Source: Oscillospiraceae bacterium (GTDB lineage Bacteria; Bacillota; Clostridia; Oscillospirales; Oscillospiraceae). From it: 64,000 nucleotides of DNA. Position 1 is the stretch's first letter. Each line of letters opens with the position of its first letter. Of this stretch, positions 26,051 to 35,256 are shown piece by piece. A program made the translations under genes and the position numbers. Under the pieces are notes generated by a model. That model was not told the DNA's origin, did no database searches, and saw only the letters and a list, made by a program, of their open reading frames with translations. The stretch is taken from contig JAFSUG010000012.1 of NCBI GenBank assembly GCA_017445385.1, positions 33,048 to 97,047 of the forward strand. Direction: 5' to 3'.

Positions 26051-27826
26051 ATGAAAAAGAGAATTCTTGCGATGCTTCTTGCTGTGTGCATGCTGCTGCC
26101 GCTTGTTGCGTGCGGCGAGACCGGCGAGGGCGAACAGTCCGGCGAAGAAGTCGTTCTGACGGGCGACGTCGTGCAGGACACGCTGGCAGCGGTCAACAAG
26201 GCTGTTGAGCTCAAGGAAGGCGAAGAATACGATTTCGAATCGCATCTTCCGCTGGCAAAAGAGGGCGAGGACAATCACCTCACCATCGGCTTGATCACAA
26301 GCGCTTTGACGACCGACTACAACAACAACGATTACACCAACTGGCTTGAAGAAGTTACCGGCATCGATATCGACTTCATGCAGTTCAGCGGCACTTCTTC
26401 CGATGCTGCAACGCAGCTTTCGCTGATGATGGCAGCCGGCGAAAAGCTCCCGGACATCCTGCTCCGCTTCACCGGCGTCAGCAAGTCGCAGGGTGCTGAG
26501 TACGGCCGCGACGGTTACTTTATGGATCTGAGCGAGTACTTCAAGGATCCCGAGATGAACTACTACCGCAAGTTCGCGCTGGAAGAGCGCTTCAACTGGT
26601 ATGACGATACCGCCAACGAGAACCTGATGCTCCGCCAGATCGATACCGAAACCGGCGCTATCTATGCATATCCGCGTATCGAGAACAGCCCCGAAGACCG
26701 TCCGCGCAGCCACGTTTCCATCAACAAGGGTTGGCTGGAAGCTGTCGGCATGGAAGCGCCCACCACGGTTGAAGAGCTGCGCGCTGTTCTGACCGCCTTC
26801 CGCGATCAGGACCCGAACGGCAACGGTCAGAAGGACGAAATCCCGCTGGCAGGCCGCAACGGCACCGTCTTTACCGACGTTGTGAGCTATCTCGTAAACG
26901 CTTACGTTTACTGGCATCCATCCTACCACTTCAACGTTACGGACGGCAAGCTCTGGGCTCCGTACGATACCGATGAGTATCGCCAGGCGCTGATCAGCAT
27001 CAAGAGCATGGTTGACGAAGGTCTCGTTGCCCGCTCCGTCTGGACGATGGACAACACCGAGCTCAAGGCGCTGCAGAACCCGACCGACGGCGTTTACAAA
27101 GTCGGCGTGATCGGCGCGAACCGCTATTCCACCATCGAAGCCGGCTCCCGCGCGATGAACGATTACATCGAGCTGCGTCCGCTTGCCGATGAAACCGGCA
27201 AGGGCGGCTACGGCCCCATCGATTACTATTCGATGGAATACAACACCTTCATTACCGAAGACTGCGAGAACCCCGAGCTTGCGTTCAAGCTGCTGGACTT
27301 CTTCTGCTCTCCGGAAGCTGCGCAGCGTTCGCGCTGGGGCGTTTACGGCGTAGACTGGACCGAATCCGATGGCGAGACCCTCGGCAACCTCGGCGGTACT
27401 GCGAAGTATAAGATCCTCGGCGATGATCCGCAGACCTACGCAAACGCGAAGACCTGGCATAACTACGCCGGCGTTACCGCTTCTATCGCAACGCAGAAGG
27501 AAATCGATATCAGCGATCCCGATGCATTCCTGACGGCGCGCTACTATCGTGACCTCGACTGCATCAAGTATTATGAAGAAGCCGGTCTGCCCGACGAAGT
27601 CTTCTACTATGCGGTTTATACGCAGGAAGAAACCGAAGAGCGTGAGGAATTCACCTCCGATCTGACCAGCTATATCAAGAAGGCACGCGATGAATTCTGC
27701 ACCGGCATCCGCGATCCGGAAAACGATGCAGACTGGGAGCAGTACCTGACCGACCTGGAAACCCTCGGCTACAGCCGCTGGATCGAGATCGCGCAGACCG
27801 CTTACGACCGCACCTTCAATAAGTAA
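26051..27826 (+). CDS. Extracellular solute-binding lipoprotein of a CUT1/LplA-type ABC transporter
   Basis: 591 residues from ATG 26051, after GGAGG. The lipobox LVAC places the lipidated Cys at about residue 21, so it is membrane-anchored outside. The family-1/LplA-like solute-binding fold shows LMMAAGEKLPDILLRF (about 137-152), INKGWLEAVGMEAPTTVEEL (about 226-245) and a DPNGNGQKDEIPL Ca2+-like loop. Large binding proteins of this type usually feed oligosaccharide permeases, but no permease or ATPase gene flanks it; promoter and terminator enclose it alone. It is probably highly expressed. Confidence 0.88.
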   Translation: MKKRILAMLLAVCMLLPLVACGETGEGEQSGEEVVLTGDVVQDTLAAVNKAVELKEGEEYDFESHLPLAKEGEDNHLTIGLITSALTTDYNNNDYTNWLEEVTGIDIDFMQFSGTSSDAATQLSLMMAAGEKLPDILLRFTGVSKSQGAEYGRDGYFMDLSEYFKDPEMNYYRKFALEERFNWYDDTANENLMLRQIDTETGAIYAYPRIENSPEDRPRSHVSINKGWLEAVGMEAPTTVEELRAVLTAFRDQDPNGNGQKDEIPLAGRNGTVFTDVVSYLVNAYVYWHPSYHFNVTDGKLWAPYDTDEYRQALISIKSMVDEGLVARSVWTMDNTELKALQNPTDGVYKVGVIGANRYSTIEAGSRAMNDYIELRPLADETGKGGYGPIDYYSMEYNTFITEDCENPELAFKLLDFFCSPEAAQRSRWGVYGVDWTESDGETLGNLGGTAKYKILGDDPQTYANAKTWHNYAGVTASIATQKEIDISDPDAFLTARYYRDLDCIKYYEEAGLPDEVFYYAVYTQEETEEREEFTSDLTSYIKKARDEFCTGIRDPENDADWEQYLTDLETLGYSRWIEIAQTAYDRTFNK

Positions 27827-27834
27827 GATTTTGC

Positions 27835-27870
27835 AAAAAGCGCCATTCTCGCATGAGAATGGCGCTTTTT
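27835..27870 (+). terminator. Intrinsic terminator
   Basis: AAAAAGCGCCATTCTC pairs with GAGAATGGCGCTTTTT around GCAT, directly after the binding-protein gene. Confidence 0.88.
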
Positions 27871-27919
27871 CTGTTGCCGTTTTCCGCCGGCTGTGGTAGG
27901 ATGAAACCGAGGTGAGAAG

Positions 27920-28558
27920 ATGATCGGAAACGGCTGGGATGCGCTGCTGCCGCAGGAAGCAATTGCATCGGCAATGCAAAAGGTATCGGCGGAGACGGGC
28001 GTGGTCTATCCGCCGCGCGATCGGATCTTTGCGGCGTTTTCGCTCACGCCGCCGGAGGCGGTGCGCGTTGTGATCCTCGGGCAGGACCCCTACCACGAGC
28101 CGGATCAGGCGCACGGGCTCGCCTTCTCCGTGCAGAACGGCTCGGCGCTGCCGCCGTCGCTGAAAAATATTTTTAAGGAACTGGAAGCAGACGAAGGCAT
28201 TTTGCGCGCGCGCGGCGATCTTTCGGATTGGGCAAGGCAGGGCGTTTTGCTGCTGAACACGGTTTTGACCGTTCGGCAGGGCGAAGCGAACAGCCACCGC
28301 GCGTTCGGTTGGCAAGCGGTAACGGATGCAGCCGTCCGCGCGATCGGCGCTTATTCGCAGCCGGTTGCGTTCGTGCTCTGGGGCGCGCAGGCGCAGCAAA
28401 AAGCGCAGATCGCAGCGCAGTCGCGCTATCCGCGGCTGATTCTTAAGGCGCCGCATCCGAGCCCGCTTTCTTCTTATCGCGGCTTTTTCGGAAGCAGACC
28501 GTTTTCGAAAATCAACGCATTTTTGGAAGAAAATGGAGAAAAAACAATTATTTGGTAA
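27920..28558 (+). CDS. ung: Uracil-DNA glycosylase, family 1
   Basis: 212 residues from ATG 27920, with GAGGTGAG upstream. Catalytic motif GQDPYH (about 54-59) with the water-activating Asp, LLLNTVLTV, and HPSPLS (about 184-189). It removes uracil from DNA. Length is slightly below the usual 220-230. Confidence 0.96.
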   Translation: MIGNGWDALLPQEAIASAMQKVSAETGVVYPPRDRIFAAFSLTPPEAVRVVILGQDPYHEPDQAHGLAFSVQNGSALPPSLKNIFKELEADEGILRARGDLSDWARQGVLLLNTVLTVRQGEANSHRAFGWQAVTDAAVRAIGAYSQPVAFVLWGAQAQQKAQIAAQSRYPRLILKAPHPSPLSSYRGFFGSRPFSKINAFLEENGEKTIIW

Positions 28559-28597
28559 GTTTTATTTTACATTCGTGTTACAGTTTTTGCGGAACAC

Positions 28598-28626
28598 TTG
28601 CGCTTGCGCGCCGGAATTCGTATACT
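28598..28626 (+). promoter_or_regulatory. Promoter of the SLH-protein/flavoprotein operon
   Basis: TTGCGC (28598-28603), a 17-nt spacer and TATACT (28621-28626), about 40 nt before the start codon. Confidence 0.55.
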
Positions 28627-28666
28627 GTAGCCGGATGAAAAGCCGCAACTGAAAGGAGTGAGGGCA

Positions 28667-29899
28667 ATGAAAAAATTGATTGCGTGCCTGCTGGTGCTTT
28701 GCCTGCTGGTTCCTGTTTCCGCGCTCTCCTTTACCGATGCGGCTGCGATCCGCCATGATGATGAGGTGGCGATTTTTACCGACCTCGGGCTGATCGGCGG
28801 CTATACGGACGGCACGTTCCGCCCGAACGACAATATCCGCCGCAGCGAAGCGGCAAAGCTGATCGCGCTGATCTCGGAGGCAAACCCGAAAACGAACGCC
28901 GCTGTGCGCTTTTCGGACGTGCCGTCCTCGCATTGGGCGGCGAATTACATTGCCTATTGCAGCGAAAAACAGATCATCGCCGGCGCGAACGGCGTCTTCC
29001 GCCCGAACGATTTTGTGACCGGCAGGGAGTTTGCGAAAATGCTGCTCGTATGCGTTGGCAATGACGGCAGCAAATACGTCGGCGCAAACTGGGCGCAGGC
29101 GGTTGATCAGGACGCGCAGGCGAACGGCGTATACGATGGCTTCACCGCCGATCCCGGCAGGGTGCTTTCGCGCGACGATGCCTGCCTGCTGATGTACAAC
29201 GCCATGCAGTGCAGCGCGGTTTCCGGCAAGGATGCAAACGGAAAACCCGTTTTTGTGCTGGATGAGCTGATGAATCCTGTTACTTATATGGAGTACCGTT
29301 TCGGCGTTGTGAAGTTCAAGGGCGTTCTCGTGGCAAACGAATATGCCGATCTCACAAAAGCGGGCGGCGCGCTGAATGCGGGCATGAGCAAGCTTGCCGG
29401 CCATACCGCCGCAGCGTTTGCAACGGATTATATGCTGCTTGGGCGCACGCTGGAGCTGACGACGATCCGATCCGGTGAAGAGGGCGAAACGCACTATACC
29501 GTTATCGGCAATCCATCGCTGCCCGGCGGCGAGGAAACGTGCGTTGCGACCTCGGCAAGCGATTACGTGATCGTGCTGCGTTATTTCGGCTATACAACCA
29601 ACGCCGCTACGCAGTATTATCTCAATGGCGACGCAACGAACGAAACGTTTTTAACGCGCCTCGGCGATGATTGCGTTATCACAGGCATTGATCGCAACGG
29701 CGATCGGGTGCTGGACGCGGTTGTAACGTGGAATTACACACAGGGCACAGTGCGCAGCACTGAGCCGCTTCAGATTCTTGCTGACGGAAGTGTTACCGAT
29801 GCAATCGCGCTGACCGATGAAGCGATCGCGGCAGGCGATCAGGTGCGTTGCCTGAAAATGGGCGGAAGGTATTACCTCGTGAAAGGACTTAGCGAATGA
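28667..29899 (+). CDS. Secreted protein with N-terminal SLH domains
   Basis: 410 residues from ATG 28667, after AAGGAG. A signal peptide (about 1-20) is followed immediately by SLH repeats (about 21-180: GLIGGYTDGTFRPNDNIRRS, SHWAANYIAYCSEKQIIAG, FRPNDFVTGREFAKML). A C-terminal region of unknown fold (about 190-410) has DRNGDRVLDAVVTW. N-terminal SLH placement is typical of wall-anchored proteins in Clostridia. It is the third SLH protein in this window. Its stop overlaps the next gene by 4 nt, an unexpected coupling with a cytoplasmic flavoprotein. Confidence 0.82.
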   Translation: MKKLIACLLVLCLLVPVSALSFTDAAAIRHDDEVAIFTDLGLIGGYTDGTFRPNDNIRRSEAAKLIALISEANPKTNAAVRFSDVPSSHWAANYIAYCSEKQIIAGANGVFRPNDFVTGREFAKMLLVCVGNDGSKYVGANWAQAVDQDAQANGVYDGFTADPGRVLSRDDACLLMYNAMQCSAVSGKDANGKPVFVLDELMNPVTYMEYRFGVVKFKGVLVANEYADLTKAGGALNAGMSKLAGHTAAAFATDYMLLGRTLELTTIRSGEEGETHYTVIGNPSLPGGEETCVATSASDYVIVLRYFGYTTNAATQYYLNGDATNETFLTRLGDDCVITGIDRNGDRVLDAVVTWNYTQGTVRSTEPLQILADGSVTDAIALTDEAIAAGDQVRCLKMGGRYYLVKGLSE

Positions 29900-31284
29900 A
29901 TTACGATGTTGCAATTATCGGCGCCGGCACTGCCGGCGTCTATGCTGCGTATGAGCTGACGCGGCAGAATCCCGATCTGAAAGTTGTCGTTTTGGAACTT
30001 GGCAGCGATATTTATGCGCGTAAATGCCCGATTGTTGCCGGAAAGGTCAAGGATTGCATTTCCTGCAAGCCCTGCTCGATCATGTCCGGCTTCGGCGGCG
30101 CAGGCGCGTTTTCCGATGGCAAGTATAATTTTACAACGCAGTTCGGCGGCTGGCTCGGCGAGTATCTCAGCGATGAAAAGCTGCTTGAGCTGATCGACTA
30201 CGTGGACTCCGTCAACGTGCAGTTCGGCGCAACGAAAGAGATTTTCTCAACCGATACGCCCGAAGCGCGCGAGCTGGAAAAGCGCGCGCTGGAGCATGAC
30301 CTGCATCTTCTGCAGGCGCGATGCAAGCATCTCGGCACGGAGCGCAATCTGAAGATTCTCACCAATATCTACGAGCATCTGCGTGAGCGCTGCGAATTCC
30401 GCTTCCATACGGCGGTGGAGCATATCCGCAAGGCGGAAGGCGGCTACGCGCTCGACCTTTCGGACGGCTCGGTGGTCAACTGCCGGTTCTGCATTGCCGC
30501 GCCCGGACGGTGCGGCGCGGAATGGTTCTCCGACCGCTGCGGCGAGCTCGGCCTCGCGCTGACAAATAACCAGGTTGACCTCGGCGTGCGCGTGGAGCTG
30601 CCGGCAAAGGTTTTTGAGCATATAACGAGCGTCGTCTACGAATCGAAGCTGATTTATCGCACGAAGCTTTACGGCGATAACGTGCGCACGTTCTGCATGA
30701 ACCCCTACGGCCACGTTGTTTCTGAAAACGTGGACGGGCTGATTACGGTCAACGGCCACAGCTACGCCGATCCCGCGCTTCGCAGCGAGAATACGAACTT
30801 TGCTCTGCTCGTATCGAACCGCTTTACGAAGCCGTTCGACCAGCCGTATCAATACGGCAAGCACATCGCCAGCCTTTCCAATATGCTCGGCGGCGGCGTT
30901 CTCGTGCAGCGGTTCGGCGATCTGGTGCGCGGCGTGCGCACGAATGAGCATCGCCTCAGCCATTCCTTCACCCGTCCGACGCTCAACGCAACGCCCGGCG
31001 ATCTGAGCTTAGTGCTGCCGAAGCGGCATATGGATAACATTATCGAAATGATCTACGCGCTCGATAAGATCGCGCCCGGTACGGCGAACTATGATACGCT
31101 GCTCTACGGCGTGGAAGTCAAGTTCTATTCCGCGCGTCTTACGCTGACCGAGCAGCTTGAAACCGAGCTGCCGGGGCTGTTTGCCATCGGCGACGGCGCC
31201 GGAATCACGCGCGGTTTGGCGCAGGCAGGCGCAAGCGGCATTGTTGCCGCGAGAGCCATCTGCGAGCGGATCGCAGGAAAATAA
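29896..31284 (+). CDS. FAD-dependent dehydrogenase of the COG2509 type
   Basis: 462 residues. The dinucleotide-binding motif IIGAGTAGVYAAYELTRQ lies at about 7-24. A Cys cluster KCPIVAGKVKDCISCKPCSI lies at about 43-62, followed by SGFGGAGAFSDGKYN, the signature of uncharacterised FAD-dependent dehydrogenases (COG2509). The C-terminal GLFAIGDGAGITRGLAQAG is the second FAD contact. The substrate is unknown. It overlaps the upstream SLH gene by 4 nt and ends before a strong terminator. Confidence 0.85.
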   Translation: MNYDVAIIGAGTAGVYAAYELTRQNPDLKVVVLELGSDIYARKCPIVAGKVKDCISCKPCSIMSGFGGAGAFSDGKYNFTTQFGGWLGEYLSDEKLLELIDYVDSVNVQFGATKEIFSTDTPEARELEKRALEHDLHLLQARCKHLGTERNLKILTNIYEHLRERCEFRFHTAVEHIRKAEGGYALDLSDGSVVNCRFCIAAPGRCGAEWFSDRCGELGLALTNNQVDLGVRVELPAKVFEHITSVVYESKLIYRTKLYGDNVRTFCMNPYGHVVSENVDGLITVNGHSYADPALRSENTNFALLVSNRFTKPFDQPYQYGKHIASLSNMLGGGVLVQRFGDLVRGVRTNEHRLSHSFTRPTLNATPGDLSLVLPKRHMDNIIEMIYALDKIAPGTANYDTLLYGVEVKFYSARLTLTEQLETELPGLFAIGDGAGITRGLAQAGASGIVAARAICERIAGK

Positions 31285-31299
31285 ACGCAAAAAATACAT

Positions 31300-31344
31300 A
31301 GCCCCCGGAGTTGTACAATGCGGTACAACTCCGGGGGCTTTTTT
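31300..31344. terminator. Strong bidirectional terminator ahead of the phage-like cluster
   Basis: A 17-bp stem, AGCCCCCGGAGTTGTAC (31300-31316) and its complement (31323-31339), followed by a T-tract. Only 27 nt separate it from the first phage gene, and no promoter is visible in between. Transcription of the cluster would need read-through or a promoter inside the upstream gene. Confidence 0.88.
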
Positions 31345-31370
31345 CGTTAGCGGTGGAGGGAGGTTGCAGC

Positions 31371-31643
31371 ATGAAACGAAAGATCCCGGATCGGAAAGAC
31401 GTTCTGAAGCGTCTTGGTGAATTGGCGTTCGGCAGCGCGAACGATTGCGTGAAGCTGGCGCTCTGGGAAAACGTGAACGTGGATCAGCTCGATTTGAGCC
31501 AGCTTGCCGAGGTGCGGCGCAGCGACAAGGGCACGGTTGAGATCAAGCTGATCGATCGGCTCAAGGCGCTTGAGCAGCTTGCCGCTCTGGCGGTGGATCG
31601 GCAGGATGCCGACGCGCTGCTGGCTGCGCTGCGCGGGCAATGA
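31371..31643 (+). CDS. Phage terminase small subunit-like protein (truncated form)
   Basis: 90 residues from ATG 31371, with GGGAGG upstream. The stretch GSANDCVKLALWENVN and KGTVEIKLIDRLKALEQLA resembles the C-terminal half of PBSX XtmA-type small terminases. The N-terminal DNA-binding HTH domain of full-length members (about 250 residues) is missing. It overlaps the large terminase gene by 4 nt. If functional, site recognition may be relaxed, as in headful or random packaging (inference). Confidence 0.65.
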   Translation: MKRKIPDRKDVLKRLGELAFGSANDCVKLALWENVNVDQLDLSQLAEVRRSDKGTVEIKLIDRLKALEQLAALAVDRQDADALLAALRGQ

Positions 31644-32872
31644 CGTTTTCCGAAAAACAGCGCGCTGCGCTGACGTGGTGGATGCTGTCAAACCCAAATC
31701 ATCGCTATGACGCGGTGATCTGCGACGGCGCGGTGCGCTCCGGCAAAACGCTTTCTATGGGGATCGGCTTTTTCCTTTGGGCAATGCTCTGCTTTTCCGG
31801 CAAGCGGTTTGCGCTTTGCGGAAAAACCGTTCGGGGCGTTCGGCGGAACATTCTGCCGGAAGTGCTGCCGCAGCTGCGGCGGCTGGGGTTTCTCGTAACG
31901 GAAAAGGTCAGCGAAAACCGGCTCAGCGTTGCTTTCGGCGGCAGGGAAAACGATTTTTACCTGTTCGGCGGCAGAGATGAAAGCTCCGCCGCGCTGATCC
32001 AGGGCATCACGCTCGCGGGACTGCTGCTTGATGAGGTTGCGCTGATGCCGCGCAGCTTCGTGGAGCAGGCTTGCGCCCGTTGCTCCGTTCCGGACAGCCG
32101 AATCTGGTTCAACTGCAATCCGGAAGGACCGCAGCATTGGTTTTACCGCGAGTGGATCCAAAAATTGCAGCTTCGCAACTGCCTGTATCTGCATTTCACC
32201 ATGGCGGATAATCCCGGGCTTTCCGAGCGCGTTCGCCTGCGGTACGACCGGATGTATTCCGGCGCGTTTTACGATCGCTACGTGCGCGGTCTATGGGTTT
32301 CAGCGGAAGGGCGCGTTTACGATTTTTTCCGCGCGGAAATGGTGAAACCGCCGCCGGCGCAGTGCGAAAAATGGTATATCTCCTGCGACTACGGAACGGT
32401 GAACCCGGCGTCGTTCGGTCTTTGGGGACTGCATGGCGGCGTTTGGTACCGCGTTGCGGAGTACTACTATGATTCGCGCCGCGAGGGCAGGCAGAAAACC
32501 GACGCGGAGTATGCCGACGCGCTCGAAGCGCTTGCCGGCGGCAGAGCGATCAGCGCTGTGGTCGTCGATCCGTCCGCCGCAAGCTTTATCGAGGTGCTTC
32601 GGCGCAGAGGCTGGAACGTCCGCAAGGGGAAAAACGACGTGCTTTCGGGCATCCGCCGTACCGCCGATCTGCTGCGCAGCGGAAAGCTCGTTCTGTGTGA
32701 CGGCTGCGTGGATTGCCTGCGCGAGATGGAGCTATACGCCTGGGCAAGCGGCGATACCGTCCGCAAGGAGCATGACCACGCCATGGACGATATGCGTTAT
32801 TTTGCCGCAACCATTCTCTCCGAGCCGTCCCCTGTTTTGACGGCGCGCGCAGTCACGCGCGGAGATAGGTAG
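31640..32872 (+). CDS. Phage terminase large subunit, PBSX (XtmB) type
   Basis: 410 residues. The ATPase part has CDGAVRSGKT (Walker A, about 29-38) and LLLDEVALM (Walker B, about 129-137). The RNase-H-like nuclease part has SCDYGTVNPASFG (about 250-262), VVDPSAASF (about 309-317) and HAMDDMRYF near the end, supplying the acidic metal ligands. All catalytic motifs appear intact, so packaging of DNA is plausible. Second gene of the phage-like operon. Confidence 0.93.
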   Translation: MTFSEKQRAALTWWMLSNPNHRYDAVICDGAVRSGKTLSMGIGFFLWAMLCFSGKRFALCGKTVRGVRRNILPEVLPQLRRLGFLVTEKVSENRLSVAFGGRENDFYLFGGRDESSAALIQGITLAGLLLDEVALMPRSFVEQACARCSVPDSRIWFNCNPEGPQHWFYREWIQKLQLRNCLYLHFTMADNPGLSERVRLRYDRMYSGAFYDRYVRGLWVSAEGRVYDFFRAEMVKPPPAQCEKWYISCDYGTVNPASFGLWGLHGGVWYRVAEYYYDSRREGRQKTDAEYADALEALAGGRAISAVVVDPSAASFIEVLRRRGWNVRKGKNDVLSGIRRTADLLRSGKLVLCDGCVDCLREMELYAWASGDTVRKEHDHAMDDMRYFAATILSEPSPVLTARAVTRGDR

Positions 32873-32882
32873 GAGGAAAACG

Positions 32883-34019
32883 ATGAGAAAATCCAAACAG
32901 AAAACGCCCGGCGTACCGGCTGCCGCCGCACAGCTTCGTTCGGGCAGCGCCCATCCGTTCGGGGCGCTTTCGGGCTTTTCGCCGCTCGGCGGAAGAAACA
33001 GCGAGCTCTACCGCGCCATGCGCGAAGCGCTGCCGATCCTCGATGCGGCGATCACAAAGCTCGTTCGGCTGACGGGCGGCTTTACCGTCCGCTGTTCGGA
33101 CGGCAAGGCGCAAAAAGAGCTGACTGAGTTTCTGCGAACCGTTCCCGGCGGCAGAGCGCAGTATGGCATCGACAGCTTTTTGAGCGCGTATCTGGACAGC
33201 CTGCTCACCTATGGCTGCGCGGTGGGCGAGATGATCGTATCCGGCGGAAAGATGCAGGCGGTTTGCTGGGGCGACGTTACGCGCCTGCACGTGAAGGACA
33301 GCGGCAACCCGCTGGAGGTGACGCTTGCGGCGGAAACAGGCGGTGAGGTGAAGCCGCTGCCGTATCCGCAGCTTGTGCTGTTTACAACGCTCAACCCCGA
33401 AGCGGCAAACCCCTACGGCGTTTCGCTGATGCGGTCGATGCCGTTTTTGGCGGAGATCCTGCTCAAGATCTATCAGACGATCGGCACGAACTGGGAGCGC
33501 GCCGGAAACGTGCGCTATTCGGTGGTCTATAAGCCGAGCGGCGAAGCGGCGGAGGCTGCGGCCGGTGTGCGCGCCGATGAGATTGCCTCCGCATGGTCAG
33601 AGGCGATGCGCGAGAGTAAAACCGGCGCGGTGCGTGATTTCGTTGCCGTGGGCGACGTGGAGATCAAGGTGATCGGCGCGGACGGTAAGATTCTCGATTC
33701 CGAGGTGCCCGTGCGGCAGATTTTAGAGCAGCTCGTTGCGAAAACGGGTTTGCCGCCGTTTTTGCTGGGATTGAACTGGTCTTCCACGGAGCGGATGAGC
33801 AGCCAGCAGGCGGACCTGCTCACATCCGAGCTATGGGCGCTGCGCCGCGCCGTTGAGCCGGCGCTTCGGCGCATTTGCCGCCTCTGGCTGCAGCTTGCGG
33901 GCTACGGTTGCCCGTTCGAGATCGTCTGGGATGAGATCACGCTGCAGGACACCGTGGAGGAGGCGCATGCCGCGCTCTACCGCGCGCAGACGGAGAAATT
34001 ACGAAAGGGAGATCAGTGA
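32883..34019 (+). CDS. Phage portal protein (PBSX XkdE-like)
   Basis: 378 residues from ATG 32883, after GGAGG. The core shows YRAMREALPILDAAITKLVRL, LLTYGCAVGEMIV, NPYGVSLMRSMPFLAEILLK and the wing/clip segment LPPFLLGLNWSSTERMSSQQ. This matches SPP1/PBSX-family portals, although it is shorter than many (about 450-500). The portal forms the dodecameric DNA channel of the capsid. Confidence 0.85.
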   Translation: MRKSKQKTPGVPAAAAQLRSGSAHPFGALSGFSPLGGRNSELYRAMREALPILDAAITKLVRLTGGFTVRCSDGKAQKELTEFLRTVPGGRAQYGIDSFLSAYLDSLLTYGCAVGEMIVSGGKMQAVCWGDVTRLHVKDSGNPLEVTLAAETGGEVKPLPYPQLVLFTTLNPEAANPYGVSLMRSMPFLAEILLKIYQTIGTNWERAGNVRYSVVYKPSGEAAEAAAGVRADEIASAWSEAMRESKTGAVRDFVAVGDVEIKVIGADGKILDSEVPVRQILEQLVAKTGLPPFLLGLNWSSTERMSSQQADLLTSELWALRRAVEPALRRICRLWLQLAGYGCPFEIVWDEITLQDTVEEAHAALYRAQTEKLRKGDQ

Positions 34020-34876
34020 TGGAGATTCGAAAAGCAGCGGGCGTTCTGGAAACGGGAAGCCCCTCGCCCGAGCAGCTTGAAAAGATCAATGCGTTTGCAA
34101 AAACGCCGCTCACGGCGGAGGAGGTTTACGTCTTTGCCGTTCGGCTGTGCGACGATCAGCCCGACCGGGATCTGGAGCGGTTTTCGCCGGAGGCGCTGCG
34201 CGCGCTTGCGCCGATGTTCCTCGGCAAAACCGGCATATTGGATCACGCATGGCAGAGCGATAAGCAGCTCGGCAGAATTTTTGACGCCGAGATGCAGTGC
34301 GATGACGGCGTGAACTGGCTCAAGGCGTGGGTTTATATGCTGCGCGGCGAAAAGACGGCGGAGCTGATCCGCGAGATCGAGGGCGGCATTAAAAAAGAGG
34401 TCAGCGTCGGCTGCTCTATGGGCAGAACGGTCTGCTCCGTGTGCGGCGCGGACTACGGCGCTTGCGAGCATCGAAAGGGCGTCACCTATGACGGCAAACT
34501 TTGCGTAGCGGTGCTTTGCGAGCCTGTGGATGCGTATGAGTTTTCGTTTGTTGCCGTTCCGGCGCAGCGCGATGCCGGCGTTGTGAAAGCCGCCGATCCC
34601 GATGGGGCGTATCTTGCCGCGCTTTCGCAGGATGCCGCGCTCGGCAGAAGCTATCGCAAGCAGCTGCAAAAGGAGATCGTCCGCCTCGGGCTCGTTCTGG
34701 AGCTTGGGCTCGATCAGCCGCTGCTGGAGTCGCTTGCGAAGAAGCTCGATGGCGATCAGCTTCAGGCGGTGCAAGCGGCGCTTTCGGAGAAGGCGGCGAA
34801 GCGCTTTCCGCCGCTTACGCAGCTTTCCGCGCCTGCAGGGCGCACGCAGCAGGCGGACAGCGCGTTTCTGATCTGA
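34019..34876 (+). CDS. Putative capsid maturation protease (XkdF-like)
   Basis: 285 residues from ATG 34019 (GTG 34016 is possible), overlapping the portal stop. GILDHAWQSDKQLGRI (about 73-88) offers a candidate catalytic His, and EVSVGCSMG (about 127-135) a candidate Ser, in the pattern of phage prohead proteases. A Cys4/His cluster CSVCGADYGACEH (about 140-152), seen in XkdF-like proteins, may bind zinc. The C-terminal helical tail could act as scaffold. Serine-protease assignment is by family resemblance. Confidence 0.65.
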   Translation: MEIRKAAGVLETGSPSPEQLEKINAFAKTPLTAEEVYVFAVRLCDDQPDRDLERFSPEALRALAPMFLGKTGILDHAWQSDKQLGRIFDAEMQCDDGVNWLKAWVYMLRGEKTAELIREIEGGIKKEVSVGCSMGRTVCSVCGADYGACEHRKGVTYDGKLCVAVLCEPVDAYEFSFVAVPAQRDAGVVKAADPDGAYLAALSQDAALGRSYRKQLQKEIVRLGLVLELGLDQPLLESLAKKLDGDQLQAVQAALSEKAAKRFPPLTQLSAPAGRTQQADSAFLI

Positions 34877-34905
34877 AACGCGCGATGACTGAAGGAGGAT
34901 AAAGC

Positions 34906-35244
34906 ATGATTACATTTGATTCCATTCACGCAGACAGCGTAACGTTTGAAGCCGCAAGCGGCTTTGCCGGCGGCGCGGTCTGCAAGATCACCGCAAACGG
35001 CACGGTCGGCGCGTGCAGCGCCGGCGATTTCTTCTGCGGCGTTGCCGGCACGCCCCGTAAGGGCTGCGTCGGCGTGCAGATGAGCGGCTATGCTGTTCTG
35101 CCCTATACGGGCAGCGCGCCCGCGCTCGGCAATACCGTCCTTGCCGCGAACGGCAGCGGCGGCGTGAAGGCGGCGGACAGCGGCAGAGCCTGCTGCGTTG
35201 TAACGGTGGATACCGCGGCGAAGACCGTCGGTCTGTTTCTGTAA
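34906..35244 (+). CDS. Small capsid decoration/cement-like protein
   Basis: 112 residues from ATG 34906, with GGAGG upstream. Gly/Ala-rich beta protein; FCGVAGTPRKGCVGVQMSGY and TVDTAAKTVGLFL resemble DUF2190/decoration proteins that sit between protease and major capsid genes. Function is inferred mainly from position. Confidence 0.5.
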   Translation: MITFDSIHADSVTFEAASGFAGGAVCKITANGTVGACSAGDFFCGVAGTPRKGCVGVQMSGYAVLPYTGSAPALGNTVLAANGSGGVKAADSGRACCVVTVDTAAKTVGLFL

Positions 35245-35256
35245 GGAGGGCTTGGC

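Noticed and set aside
26045..28456. About 800-codon antisense frame across the solute-binding protein and ung genes
   Set aside because: It covers two convincing genes on the other strand plus an intrinsic terminator; composition and lack of motifs mark it as an artefact of codon bias.
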